A program made the translations under genes and the position numbers. From assembly GCA_961205875.1 (NCBI GenBank), contig OY540818.1:384501-448500 (forward strand): a stretch of DNA of 64,000 nucleotides. Direction: 5' to 3'. Of the stretch, positions 10,764 through 20,901 are shown piece after piece. Origin of the DNA: Sialis fuliginosa (taxonomy: Eukaryota; Arthropoda; Insecta; Megaloptera; Sialidae). Below the pieces are notes generated by a model. The model made no database searches, was not told the DNA's origin, and worked only from the letters and a program-made list of their open reading frames with translations. The first letter of the stretch is position 1; each line of letters opens with the position of its first letter.

Positions 10764-11054
10764 CTGGTCTCTCTTCAAAACGTATAAATCTTTCGCCCTT
10801 CAACCAGACACAGACTATTGTAAATATCTTTTATAATATCCTAACGTCTGGTTGGACTAATCTTACTACCGCTTATCTCTGTACTGCTTTCTTACTTCTG
10901 TCTGTCCCTCTCTTCACGGCATCTGGTGGCTCTACCTCCTCGTGGTGAAGGGCGGGCAACGCTCCGAGGCGATTAGTCGTGGACTAGTGCCACGCAATAA
11001 GCCCCCTCGGACGGCTAAACGAGTCCAAACACAAATTAAATTTTAACTAACTTG

Positions 11055-12302
11055 ATGGCCTCAAAGATAACATGTAGCGACTGCGCTCAGGAAGATGAAG
11101 CTGAACATCTTTCTGACAATACAATCGCACCCTGCACCTCTACTCCCGGACTAAAACAAACTTATGATGAAATCCAATCGGCATTAAACAACCTCTCTAA
11201 AATGGTTACAACTTCTAAAGAGCCAGTTAGCCGAAGACATGAGATGCAAAATGATATCTCAAAAATTCTTTGTGCCGTAACAAAACTTCAGTCACTGACC
11301 AACATAAACCACAATACCTATGGTAATATAAATAATAAATTAGATCAGATCATTCAGAAAATCGCTATTCCACTTCCTACAAAAGTTGCTCCGACGTTTG
11401 CGGAAGCAACTAAATCTGCGACATTTCAAGTACCACCTAAACTGAAGATACCCGGGAACAAACCCACTGAGCCTAAAACGATTCATCGCATCATAATACG
11501 ACCTGATGACGGGTCTAACATCAGTTCTAGTGATCAGACTAAATCTGCGGTACTCACCAACATCTCACCTAATAAACTTGGAATTAAAATTGATCGAATT
11601 ATCAGATCCTCTAAAAATTCAATTATTCTAGAATCCACATCTGACTCTATCAACAAACTAATTAATAATCCAGCTCTTACCAAAGCAACACTTCGGGCCT
11701 GCAAACCTGAGAAATTCCAGCCAAGATTGCTGCTTCATAATGTCCCAATCGGGATTAAGGAAGAGCAATTATTGCTTGGGCTAAGAGAACAGAATCTATC
11801 AAACATTAATTTCACTGCATCCATTAAGGTGATTAAAAGACTACCCTGCATTAACAATCCACGCGTGGACGGTCAAAACCTTAACGATGAACCCCAGAAG
11901 AAAAACAAAGCTGTTATAAAATTGCCTCATGGAAATCCTCAATTCAACAATTGGGTCATAGAAACTACCCCCGAAACACGAGATCAAATTATGGCACTAT
12001 CTAAGATCTACATTGGATGGAGTTCAATCCGAGTCACCGATCACTTATACATTAAGAAATGTTATAACTGCCAAAGATATGGCCATTTCGCCAAAGAATG
12101 TCGAGGAGAAGCTGCCTGTGGCTATTGCTCCAAAAGCCACCTCTCTAGGGACTGTCCAAATAAAAGTTCCCTAACATGCCCAAACTGCAAACGAGCAGGC
12201 AATGGCACAAACGAATGTAAACACGACTCGAACGATCGGAACTGTCCGGTGTACAGAAAACATCTTGCCTCCATTATATCAAATATCAACTATGGCAGGT
12301 AA
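11055..12302 (+). CDS. R1-family-1 ORF1 (gag-like RNA-binding protein), 415 aa
   Basis: The ATG at 11055 starts MASKITCSDCAQEDEA. The N-terminal ~100 residues are polar and helix-prone (coiled-coil-like), followed by an F/Y-A-E-A-T-K motif near 117 and a basic middle region. From residue 336 come zinc knuckles: CYNCQRYGHFAKEC (CX2CX4HX4C), CGYCSKSHLSRDC (CX2CX3HX4C) and a third cysteine cluster starting CPNC. This is the usual R1/TRAS/SART ORF1 layout; such proteins coat the element RNA and help target it to chromatin. The last 11 nt overlap ORF2. No stops or frameshifts are seen. Confidence 0.88.
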   Translation: MASKITCSDCAQEDEAEHLSDNTIAPCTSTPGLKQTYDEIQSALNNLSKMVTTSKEPVSRRHEMQNDISKILCAVTKLQSLTNINHNTYGNINNKLDQIIQKIAIPLPTKVAPTFAEATKSATFQVPPKLKIPGNKPTEPKTIHRIIIRPDDGSNISSSDQTKSAVLTNISPNKLGIKIDRIIRSSKNSIILESTSDSINKLINNPALTKATLRACKPEKFQPRLLLHNVPIGIKEEQLLLGLREQNLSNINFTASIKVIKRLPCINNPRVDGQNLNDEPQKKNKAVIKLPHGNPQFNNWVIETTPETRDQIMALSKIYIGWSSIRVTDHLYIKKCYNCQRYGHFAKECRGEAACGYCSKSHLSRDCPNKSSLTCPNCKRAGNGTNECKHDSNDRNCPVYRKHLASIISNINYGR

Positions 12303-15300
12303 CCATCCCATAAAATTTATTCAAATAAATCTTCAAAGATCGAGACTGGCGACCTCTGAATTGAGGATATACTGTGAGGAAACAAATACAGACATCGCTT
12401 TGGTTCAAGAACCTTATAATTACTTTGACCAGTCATTCCAAAGATGGCGACTGCCCGGCTTTGGCAGCCGCAATAGAGTTTTAACACCAACTTCAAGCTC
12501 TAGATTTTATTCTGCAATCATTGTTTTCAATGATCAGATAGACTGCTTACTCATAACTAACCGCTGCGATATTTATAACACTATAGCGGAAATTTCGTAC
12601 CGAGACAAGTCTCTATACTGCATCAGCTCCTACTACCCCCCCAATATGGACATTGAAATATGTACCGCCACTACAAATGATCAACTACATTCGTTTCAAA
12701 CTGGTAACATTCTCTATTGTGGGGACACAAATGCCAAATCTACTCTGTGGCACTCCAATACCACAGATCACAGAGGCATATGTGTGGAGAATACTTTAAC
12801 CGTTAATGGACTTGCAATCCTGAATGAACCAAATAATCTGACCACTTTCTGCAGCCCAAATGGCTCCAGTAACATAGATGTAACTGCGACATCCTTGACC
12901 ATCTGCAATAACATAACAAATTGGAAGGTGATAGACTGCGCGGTCCATAGCGATCACAGAGTGATTTCTTTCACCTGGCTCACCCACACCCCGAGTTCTA
13001 CCACCCACCACTACGGCTTTTGCTATGTAAACATAAAGGAAGAAAATCTTCTGAGAGAAACTCTCCTAATGATAAGTGAATTGGAAAGAATATTTTATTG
13101 GCGGCCTTCCATCGAATCAATCGAGGAACGAGTCACGGCATTAACTTTTGGCCTAATGCGCGTGCGAGATCGCGTGTGTCCAAAACGACGCTTTACCACG
13201 AGATCCACCCCATGGTGGACTTCCTCCCTTGAACGGGCGCGTTCCCGTTTACGACAATCTCGACGACGTTTCCAGCGAAGCATTAATGATTATGACCGCC
13301 AAATCAATCATGCCCTTTACATAAGTGACGTTGAATCTTACAAAACTGCGATAGCAACAGCCAAAGAGCGTAGTTGGAGCCGATTTGTACAAAATGACCT
13401 GAATCACACTCCTTGGGGTACTACCTACAAACTGTGTACCAGAGATTCTCCAAATACAAATATAAAACATTCACTCAAAATAGATGACAACACCTACACC
13501 CATACGATGACAACAACCCTTATCCAAACTCTTGCCAAGATTTTCCCCGTTGATGATCCTGCCGCTGATCTTCCTATGCATGGAGACCTGCGAAACCGCG
13601 CGGCGCAAGCGACTGGTGACAGAAACGTTCAATTTTTCATCTCTGAACAGGAGACTGCTGACTTGGCATACTTCCTTAAAACCAAAAAAGCTCCTGGGTG
13701 GGATACCATCCCAGACGAATTCGTCAAGAAGGTTTATCCCTACATACTTACCTATCTCCAACGCTTCTTTGATGATTGTTTTTTCCTCGGGCACTTCCCA
13801 CGATCCTGGAAAATCGGCAATTTAACCACCTTCTATAAAGACCAAAACCGTGATGTCACCGATGTCAAATCACTAAGACCAATAACTCTTCTACCGACCC
13901 TGGGAAAAATGCTGGAAAGACTAATTTTGCAAAGACTATTGATGTACATTCCAGACAACATACTGTTCCACCCCAATCAGTATGGATTCAGGAAAGGGAA
14001 AAGTACAACCGATGCAATCCAACATATTATAACTAGTGTCGAGACAAGTCCAGAAAAATATGCTATAGCAATCATGATGGACATAAGTGGAGCGTTTGAC
14101 AATGCTTGGTGGCCTGCCATCATCTTAGCACTAGAAGACAAACACGCGCCCCACCAAATCATTGGAATAATCAAGAGCTATTTCACAGATCGTCGTATAG
14201 ATTTTAAAGCCAAACATTCTCAGGCCAGTCTAGAGCTGACCAAAGGCTGCCCACAAGGATCTGTACTTGGACCAACTTTGTGGAACCTTATAGTTAACTC
14301 ACTCCTGGAAACCATATTACCACCCTCCTGCCAAACCATAGCCTACGCTGATGACATAACCTTTGTCATCAGCGCCAGCAACCGCAACGAGCTGGAGGAC
14401 AGGTCTAAGACCTGCATGTTGTTACTCCATAACTGGGCTGAGTCCAATAAATTATGCATTTCCTCCTCTAAATCCAGGTATATCCTACTAAGAGGCTCCC
14501 TTATTCGTAACCCAACCATCAAGTACCAGGGCACAAACATCCAGAGGGTGCAGACAGTCAAATACCTTGGACTTTGGATGGATGAAAAACTCAGTTTCAC
14601 GCCACACATCCGCACTGTATGCCAGGAATCCAAAAATCTATTCTTCAAACTGCGAAGATACGTCCATCAAGTCTCCTCCATTGATGCCAATATCTTACGA
14701 ACCATCCTTAGACATGCAATAGCACCCAAAATTCTTTATGCTGCATCCTGTTGGGGTCACAGAGCCCATCTAACTCATAATCAACGCATCATCACTAGCG
14801 CGCAAGCGGCCTGCTGCCGTGTAGTGATCCACGGCTACTCCTCCGTCTCAGCGGAAGCAGCATTAGTACTGGCTGGCGAATTACCACTTTATCTTATTGC
14901 AGCTCAAAAATACTGCATCACAAGTCTTCGAACAAACAACGTCGCTCCCTTCCTCAATACCGAAATCAACAGGGCCAACTATGATGACCACCAAGCAATC
15001 GTTGCCCATATTAACACCACCATATCCAACATATGGCAGGAGCACTGGATGAACTCGGACAAAGGTAGAAACACCTTTCTGCTGACACCCGATGTATCGA
15101 CTTTTATAATCCGAATACCTTCTTATGATAGCCAGTTAACACAATTTTATACTGGCCACGGCGAATTTGGGGTGCACCTATTCCGTATAGGTAAGATTGA
15201 CTCCCCAAACTGTACCTCCTGTGCAGCACCGGATTCACCAATCCACCGACTTCTCTTTTGTCCTAAATATCATGATGAAAGACATCACCTCCGACAATAT

Positions 15301-15399
15301 CTTGGATACTGGTCGAACCGGGCACATGAAAATATCCATCCCGACCGAATTAATGAACTGCACGAGTTCATAATCCCATTCACCATCAGCAAGACCTGA
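12292..15399 (+). CDS. R1-family-1 ORF2 (endonuclease, reverse transcriptase, zinc finger), 1035 aa
   Basis: The ATG at 12292 is chosen because it overlaps the ORF1 stop by 11 nt and the endonuclease domain begins at once (FIQINLQRSR). Apurinic-type endonuclease: N13, E40 in VQEPY, CGDTNAKSTLW, SNIDVT and the SDHR motif. Reverse transcriptase: LRPITLLPTLGKMLER, the first catalytic aspartate in DISGAF (D597), GCPQGSVLGP and YADD at 685-688. A C-terminal zinc finger CX2CX7HX4C runs at residues 974-990. All catalytic residues are present and the frame is uninterrupted. The protein would nick the target and copy the element RNA by target-primed reverse transcription. Expression was not assessable. 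Confidence 0.92.
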   Translation: MAGNHPIKFIQINLQRSRLATSELRIYCEETNTDIALVQEPYNYFDQSFQRWRLPGFGSRNRVLTPTSSSRFYSAIIVFNDQIDCLLITNRCDIYNTIAEISYRDKSLYCISSYYPPNMDIEICTATTNDQLHSFQTGNILYCGDTNAKSTLWHSNTTDHRGICVENTLTVNGLAILNEPNNLTTFCSPNGSSNIDVTATSLTICNNITNWKVIDCAVHSDHRVISFTWLTHTPSSTTHHYGFCYVNIKEENLLRETLLMISELERIFYWRPSIESIEERVTALTFGLMRVRDRVCPKRRFTTRSTPWWTSSLERARSRLRQSRRRFQRSINDYDRQINHALYISDVESYKTAIATAKERSWSRFVQNDLNHTPWGTTYKLCTRDSPNTNIKHSLKIDDNTYTHTMTTTLIQTLAKIFPVDDPAADLPMHGDLRNRAAQATGDRNVQFFISEQETADLAYFLKTKKAPGWDTIPDEFVKKVYPYILTYLQRFFDDCFFLGHFPRSWKIGNLTTFYKDQNRDVTDVKSLRPITLLPTLGKMLERLILQRLLMYIPDNILFHPNQYGFRKGKSTTDAIQHIITSVETSPEKYAIAIMMDISGAFDNAWWPAIILALEDKHAPHQIIGIIKSYFTDRRIDFKAKHSQASLELTKGCPQGSVLGPTLWNLIVNSLLETILPPSCQTIAYADDITFVISASNRNELEDRSKTCMLLLHNWAESNKLCISSSKSRYILLRGSLIRNPTIKYQGTNIQRVQTVKYLGLWMDEKLSFTPHIRTVCQESKNLFFKLRRYVHQVSSIDANILRTILRHAIAPKILYAASCWGHRAHLTHNQRIITSAQAACCRVVIHGYSSVSAEAALVLAGELPLYLIAAQKYCITSLRTNNVAPFLNTEINRANYDDHQAIVAHINTTISNIWQEHWMNSDKGRNTFLLTPDVSTFIIRIPSYDSQLTQFYTGHGEFGVHLFRIGKIDSPNCTSCAAPDSPIHRLLFCPKYHDERHHLRQYLGYWSNRAHENIHPDRINELHEFIIPFTISKT

Positions 15400-15669
15400 G
15401 AACTCCATCGGCTACTTCGACCGAAGAGATGGCTAGACTAAGACATGAGAATCCACTAACACACACCACAGAGACCAGAGTCACAACCTTAGATTTAAGC
15501 TAGAATTAAGACCCAGAATATAACATTTATTTAACATTTTCATTATTATTACTAATATAGTTATTATTATATTATTATTATTATTATTATTATGTCCAAA
15601 CTGCTCCATGACGGGTTTTTGGTACCGTCAACTGTAATCTTTGTTTAAAAGCATTAATAAACGTGAATT

Positions 15670-15722
15670 GCTCTGCTACCAGCTGGTAGCAGAGCCCTTT
15701 TTTTTTTTTTTTTTTTGTCCCT
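15670..15722 (+). repeat. 26-bp perfect palindrome, T19 run and TGTCCCT at the 3' end of family 1
   Basis: GCTCTGCTACCAG (15670-15682) is followed by its exact complement (15683-15695). Then come CC, 19 T (15698-15716) and GTCCCT. The run is oligo-T on the coding strand rather than the poly-A usual for R1-clade 3' ends. The decayed copy J keeps a degenerate version of the stem, T8 and TGTCCCT. A second possible stem, TGACGG/CCGTCA, lies just upstream near 15610-15631. Confidence 0.85.
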
Positions 15723-16005
15723 GTGGCACTGAGGGCCCGTTTAACCCCTGTTTCACAGGGGAGCGGGGCGATTGCCTTCACCGGCCGTCGCGCGAGGATG
15801 GATACCTCAATAAAAATCCCCTACATCCTAAGGTCTGGATTTGTGCCGAAGGGATGCGTAGTTTTCACTACGTGGCCGTCAGGTGAAATCGGTCTCAAGC
15901 AAACCAACCTCGGGGCACCTGGCGCACCCCGTTGTATATAGCCTAGTTGGGCCTAAGGGCGTATGGTCCAATGGTCCTCAAGTCGTCCCATTGCGTGGGA
16001 ATTTT

Positions 16006-17370
16006 ATGTCAAATCCTAAAACTAAACCCGACGAGGAGGAAGTTAGAGCTTTCGGGAGGAGCCCGAGAGTTGCCAGATCTCCGCCCGGAGGTGCTGGTGG
16101 AACATCGAAGACGTTGGCTCCTATTTCAGTTGAGAGAACCAGGAAAACCAGCGTGAATACTGAAGTACAATCGCAGTCGAGGCAGGGCTCGATGGATAAC
16201 CTGAGCGTTAAGAGTTCAGGCAGTCTACCTAAAAGGAAGAGAACTGAAGAGGTAGATATAGATGACGACGAAGAACAGGACGTCATCCAAGAATGGGGAC
16301 CCCTGAGAGCAATTGGCGACAGGCTCAGGAAGTTTGTCCTCAACGACGCTAATAAAATCTCAAAGACAGCCGCAGAGTTCATTCTGGCCAGGGCGGCTGA
16401 GTACGAAGAGATCGCCAGAAATAGCATAACAAGGCGAGAAAAAGAAGTTGGAAGGTTGGAGGGCCAAATTGTTGAGTTAAGACGGCGTAGTGTCACTGAC
16501 GCCCCTGTCAGTAAACCAATCAAACCCTCATATGCCGCTGTTGCTGCAACTGCTGCTGCCCCGACCCCGACCCCCAAGAAGGCTTCAGGTCCTTCAGCTT
16601 CGGCTAAGCCCAAAGGGCGAGTGAAGACCTTTCCAGTCTTAATTAGGTCCCTAAAAGAAGGCACCTCCAGTGAGGAAGTGAAGCAGAAGCTTTTTAAAGA
16701 GGTTGCTACGGACAACTCCTTAAATGTAAGGGCCGTGGCAATAAGGAAGATAAGGGATGGCGTAGTCATGGAAGTGCCCACGGCTGCAGAAAAGGACCAG
16801 CTCCTAGGCTTCTCTAAATTAGCCGGTCTTCAACTCAAGGCGGATACTCCAAGGCCTTCTGGGCCTAAGATCCTGATCTACGATGTTCCGTCGACCCTCG
16901 ATAAGGACACACTTCTTGGCGAGCTTTTCAAGAAGAACCTTGTTGGCGAAATTGACATGACTGAAGCGTCTTTCAAGGAGGGGTCACGTATCCTCTCTAG
17001 AGGTGGAAGCAGGGAGACGGCTAACATAGTCGTAGAACTCCCCAGTAGGAGAATCACCGACCTGTTATGCAACAGGGGCAGAGTTTACTTGGGGTGGTAT
17101 TGTCTCCGGGTTAAGGAGACACACAATGTCATTAGATGCTTCAGGTGCTATGGCTTTGGACACCTTGTGGCCACCTGTCCTAAGGCGACGAACGTTTGTA
17201 GGGTGTGCGGCGTAGAGGGGCACTTGGGTGACAAGTGCAGCCACAAAGCCAAATGTAATAACTGCCATGAGCGAAATCGACCAAGCGACCACGCGACCAT
17301 GGACAATGACTGTCCTACATACAAGGATATGGTCCGGAAGCTAAGGAGCCGTCTCCGCAGTGATGGCTAG
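16006..17370 (+). CDS. R1-family-2 ORF1, copy A, 454 aa, intact
   Basis: The frame is open from 15883 but the ATG at 16006 (MSNPKTKPDEEEV) is preferred, because copies C, E and F have an ATG at the same point after the conserved 5' UTR GCGTGGGAA block. Order: S/P/R-rich N-terminus, acidic stretch DIDDDEEQDV, a helical region with a KEVGRLEGQIVELRRR coiled coil, PSYAAVAA, a basic segment GRVKTFPVLIRS, an RRM-like part (KILIYDVP), and three knuckles from residue 378: CFRCYGFGHLVATC, CRVCGVEGHLGDKC, and CNNC with H and C further on. RNA-binding gag-like protein of the element. It overlaps ORF2 by 8 nt (ATGGCTAG). Confidence 0.9.
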   Translation: MSNPKTKPDEEEVRAFGRSPRVARSPPGGAGGTSKTLAPISVERTRKTSVNTEVQSQSRQGSMDNLSVKSSGSLPKRKRTEEVDIDDDEEQDVIQEWGPLRAIGDRLRKFVLNDANKISKTAAEFILARAAEYEEIARNSITRREKEVGRLEGQIVELRRRSVTDAPVSKPIKPSYAAVAATAAAPTPTPKKASGPSASAKPKGRVKTFPVLIRSLKEGTSSEEVKQKLFKEVATDNSLNVRAVAIRKIRDGVVMEVPTAAEKDQLLGFSKLAGLQLKADTPRPSGPKILIYDVPSTLDKDTLLGELFKKNLVGEIDMTEASFKEGSRILSRGGSRETANIVVELPSRRITDLLCNRGRVYLGWYCLRVKETHNVIRCFRCYGFGHLVATCPKATNVCRVCGVEGHLGDKCSHKAKCNNCHERNRPSDHATMDNDCPTYKDMVRKLRSRLRSDG

Positions 17371-20300
17371 CAGTTTCAAACTGCTTCAGCTGAACTGCCA
17401 AAGGTCCGCAGTTTTGATGGCGGAGCTAGGGCTCATACTGGCGCGGGAGAAGTATGACTTTGCTCTCATCCAGGAGCCATATGTATGCAACGGGAAGGTC
17501 TGTGGCTTGCCCTCCGGTACCAGGATCTTTTCCTCCTCGGGCAACCCAAAGTCGGCAATTGTGGTCAACGGGGACTTTGTGGCTATGCCACTCCTCAACC
17601 ACATTACCGACTGTTTTAGCGTTGTCTCCTGCAGTGGTGGCGTTGACCTGTTGCTCTACTCGCTGTACTGCCAGTTTGGTGAGCCGATTGAGACTTTCAC
17701 GGATCGGTTGGACGCCATTCTGGATAGTGCAGCTGGCAGCAACATTGTAATAGCCATGGATGCTAACGCGACGTCCCGCACCTGGCACAGTAAGAACATA
17801 AGAAGGGGTGCCCTTAACGCGCTGAATGGTGCCATCCTCGAGGAATGGCTGATTGGTCGTGATCTGTCGGTCCTTAACGAACCGTCTGAGGACTATACTT
17901 TCAATGGTCCCAATGGATGCAGTGACATTGACCTGACGCTCTTCTCGGGTGATACCCGCTACGAGTTCGAGTGGAGAGTTGATGCTGCGGCTGTGGTCAG
18001 TGACCACAGTCTTATCAGGATCACCGTTTCGGTGAATGGCGACCCTAACCCTTCGGTTCAGGTTCCTAGCGTTGGCTGGAGAATCCCTGCAGACCCGTGC
18101 TGGCAGGATTACTGCCAGGATGTGGCGGTTAAAGCGCATGCTTTCGGCCTCGCAGAATGGATGACCTTGGACGTCGATTCCAAGGCCGCAACACTGGACT
18201 CCTGGTTGACCGGCGTCAATGACGCTCATTTTGCACGTAAAGCTCAGCGCGGTCGCATCACCAAGATCAAATGGTGGAACAGTGATCTGGATAGGCAGAG
18301 AGCTAAAGTCAGAAGTCTCAGGAGGAGAGTACAAAGAGACAGGAGGCGATCACGAGTATCCCTAGTCGCAACTGACCTCAGGAGGGAACAGAGCAAATAC
18401 AAGCTGTTAATTAAGAATGCCAAAAACAGCCATTGGCAGAGTTTTGTACACGACTGCGGTAACACTGATCCATGGGGCAGTGTTTACAAATTCTGCCGCA
18501 GAACTCGACTGCCCGGGGATCTATGTTCCCTCATGATTCGCGGGGTTCCCACCACCACCTGGGAGGAGTCCGCAGCTGCCCTGCTCGAGGAGTTCTTCCC
18601 CCCCTCGACATCCCCTGTCAACAGGGAATGTCTTCTTGCAGATCAGGAGTTTGAATGGGAGGAAATCGCGGATGCGTTCACTCGCACCAGAGGAAATAAG
18701 GCCCCGGGGCTGGATGGTTTCGATGGGCGCATGGTTAGAGCCGCCTGGGCGGCAATACCTGCCTACATCAAGGACCTCTTCGACAGCTGCTTGAGGGAAG
18801 GTTCCTTCCCTACACGGTGGAAGCAGGCCAGAGTAGTTTTTCTACTGAAGTCACCGTCGAAACCTAGGTCGAACCCTCGGTCCTATAGGCCCATCAGCCT
18901 GTTACCTGTTCTGGGTAAGGTACTCGAGCGTATCATGGGTGAAAGTTTGCACAAGGTAGTCAGTCCTCACCCAGCCCAGTTTGGGTTCATCAAGGGGAGG
19001 TCGACCGATGATGCGCTATGTCTCGTCGCTCGTGAGGTGTCATTGGCACCCTCTAAGTACATACATTCGTGGACTTCAGGGGAGCGTTTGATTACCTGGA
19101 GTGGGGTGTCATCTTCAATAAGCTGCGCGGGCTGGATCTGTCCGAGACGTCTCTTTGGTGCAGCTATTTTTCGGACAGGGCCGTGGTGTCGTCGAGCAGT
19201 GTTGGCATTGTCTCACGGCCGGTCGAACGCGGTTGTCCGCAGGGTTCAATTTGTGGTCCTACCATTTGGAACCTAATGCTTGACGACCTGCTAACCGTGC
19301 TGGTAGGGAGTGGCTTTCGAGTCGTAGCCTATGCTGACGACCTGCTGGTCCTGATCCCTGGAAGTAGCAGAGCTGAACTTGAGGGTCGCGCTGCCGAGGC
19401 TCTAATCCCAGTTCTTGACTGGGGGCGGAGTGTTGGTGTAGACGTCTCTAGGGACAAATCAGTAGCCATGATGCTAAAAGGCAGATTCAGAGGCCGCAAT
19501 CCTACGGTCAGGACCACACGTTATCGTGTGTGCCCGAAATCCGGTACCTGGGTATATTAATCGGAGAGAGGATGACCTACCACAGCCATCTCAGGTATGT
19601 GAGGGAGAAGCTGGCCAGTATGGCGGCGATGTTCCGGCGGGTCCTCAAAAAGGATTGGGGACTGAATAGGAGTTCTACCGACACTCTCATGCGCGGTCTC
19701 TTCCTGGCGTGTGCCCTATATGGAGCTCCGCTATGGTGGAGATTTGTCACCACGGTTAGAGGGTCGCAGGTTCTCAATAGCTGCCATAGGGTGGTCCTGT
19801 ACGCCTGCCTGCCTGTCTGCAGAACGGTCTCCACAGCTGCTATGCAGGTCCTCATGGGCGCTCTGCCCTGGGACTTGGAAGCAGTTAGGTCGGGGGCTAG
19901 GTACTTACGCAAGAGGGGGATTGATTTCGAGCTGGACTACGTTGCCTCCACTGACCTACGAGGGCTTGGACGCGAAGAAGTAAAAGCGCTCCTGGATAGA
20001 AGGTTGTGGGGTGAATGGCAGAGACGGTGGTCGCTCGCAAACACGGGTTCGGTGACCCGTTTGTTTGTTCCTGAAGTTTCGAAGCTCCGCGACCGACACG
20101 ACCTCGTGTGGAACAGATTCGTCTGTTTCCTCGTAACTGGACACGGCAGTCTAAATGCCTTTCTGAAGACCCGTAACCTGAACGACTCGGAGTACTGCCA
20201 GTGCGGTGGAGTCGAGGATTGGGAGCATGTCCTGGTCCACTGCGGTTACTACGAAGGTTTCCGGGATCTAGCCGCGATGGGTATATCCATGGAGGAAGAC

Positions 20301-20429
20301 GGAGCCTACACTTTCCAGAGGTGCCTGGACAGCGTCGCTACCTTTTCAGCCCTGAAGGACTTTGCGCGTGAGGCGTTCGTCAGAAGAGGTACCCATCGGC
20401 CACCTCCTCCTGCTGGGATACCGCCATAA
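17363..20429 (+). pseudogene. R1-family-2 ORF2, copy A, two frameshifts
   Basis: The ATG at 17363 lies inside the ORF1 stop region (ATGGCTAG). Endonuclease: LLQLNCQRS, IQEPYV, AMDANATSRTWH, SDIDLT, VSDHSL. RT: YRPISLLPVLGKVLER, FRGAFDYLEWG, GCPQGSICGP, YADDLLVLI. C-terminal zinc finger: CQCGGVEDWEHVLVHC, spaced CX1CX7HX4C, a feature shared by all family-2 copies. The frame breaks near 19055-19070 by a small deletion just before the first RT aspartate, and again near 19505-19530. Catalytic motifs are otherwise retained, so the damage is recent. Stop at 20427-20429. Confidence 0.9.
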
Positions 20430-20894
20430 TTCGGCGGACTGATAAGGTTAACCAGTACCAGGGTGGGTGAACACCCATACTGGTAGCTTCCCTCTATTTG
20501 AGGGGGCGGGACGCGACCGGCGGTCTATAAATAATTCGGTACCACGGGCTGACCAGGGGCCCCACAGGGCTATCTTCCCTGTGCCTGGTCACTTTGCGGT
20601 TGGCGCTTAGGCAGTTTCGTGGTGGTAGTGGTTAAACCCCACATCGCGGGGAAGGGGTGCTTGCCGCCCCGACGGGTGAGCAGCGTCATCTGCTCGGGCA
20701 CTGTACCAGCATAGTCAGTAGAGATTTAGATAGGTCTCGGCTCCACCAGTAGTCCGTAAAGTTTCACCACTGGAGGGAACTGGTAGTCTAACGCTCGTTG
20801 GACGAGTTGGTATGGCTTTCCATACCCCTCGCCCATGGGGGCCATGTGGTCATGCACCTTGTGCGATACCGCATGTAAAACTTATCTCGAATCC
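20430..20894 (+). other. structured 3' UTR of family 2, copy A
   Basis: About 460 bp that recur in copies B (24204-24681), C (29777-30249) and D (33307-33778). It is rich in short inverted repeats. One example is GGTATGG/CCATACC at 20809-20826, whose stem is kept in C and D (B keeps 6 bp) while the loop differs. In R1/R2 elements the reverse transcriptase recognises the 3' UTR RNA, which would explain the conservation. No poly-A tail is present; the sequence runs straight into TGTCCCT. Confidence 0.75.
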
Positions 20895-20901
20895 TGTCCC
20901 T

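Larger units (their letters stand above)
10764..15715 (+). mobile_element. R1-clade non-LTR retrotransposon, family 1, apparently full length
   Basis: The element contains a ~290-bp 5' UTR, ORF1, ORF2 and a ~300-bp 3' UTR. On the left it joins 28S at the R1 target core TGTCCCT (10757-10763). On the right TGTCCCT recurs (15716-15722) immediately after the terminal T-run, as expected for a target-site duplication. Both ORFs are open from start to stop, so of all copies here this one is the most likely to have been active recently. A decayed copy of the same family lies at 43259-46535. Assignment to the R1 clade rests on domain order, RT motifs and target. Confidence 0.85.
15729..20894 (+). mobile_element. 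R1-clade retrotransposon, family 2, copy A
   Basis: GC-rich family. Copy A has a partial 5' UTR (starting CTGAGG at 15729, where copies C and F have about 310 bp more upstream), an intact ORF1, an ORF2 with two frameshifts and the full 3' UTR (20430-20894). It is preceded by TGTCCCTGTGGCA and followed by TGTCCCTGTGGC. Copies B to F follow on the same strand. Of family 2, only copy A keeps an undamaged ORF1. Confidence 0.88.

Noticed and set aside
15978-16781. Long antisense ORF (267 codons) opposite ORF1 of copy A, with similar ones at 25315-26217 and 35327-36193
   Set aside because: They mirror the low stop density of the GC-rich sense frame and have no domain of their own. The conserved position follows from conserved ORF1 sequence. 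A dN/dS test on the antisense frame would be needed to revive the idea.
17426-18334. 302-codon minus-strand ORF opposite the endonuclease of copy A
   Set aside because: Shadow of ORF2; it has no motif, and the opposite strand of the equivalent region in copies C and D is broken.
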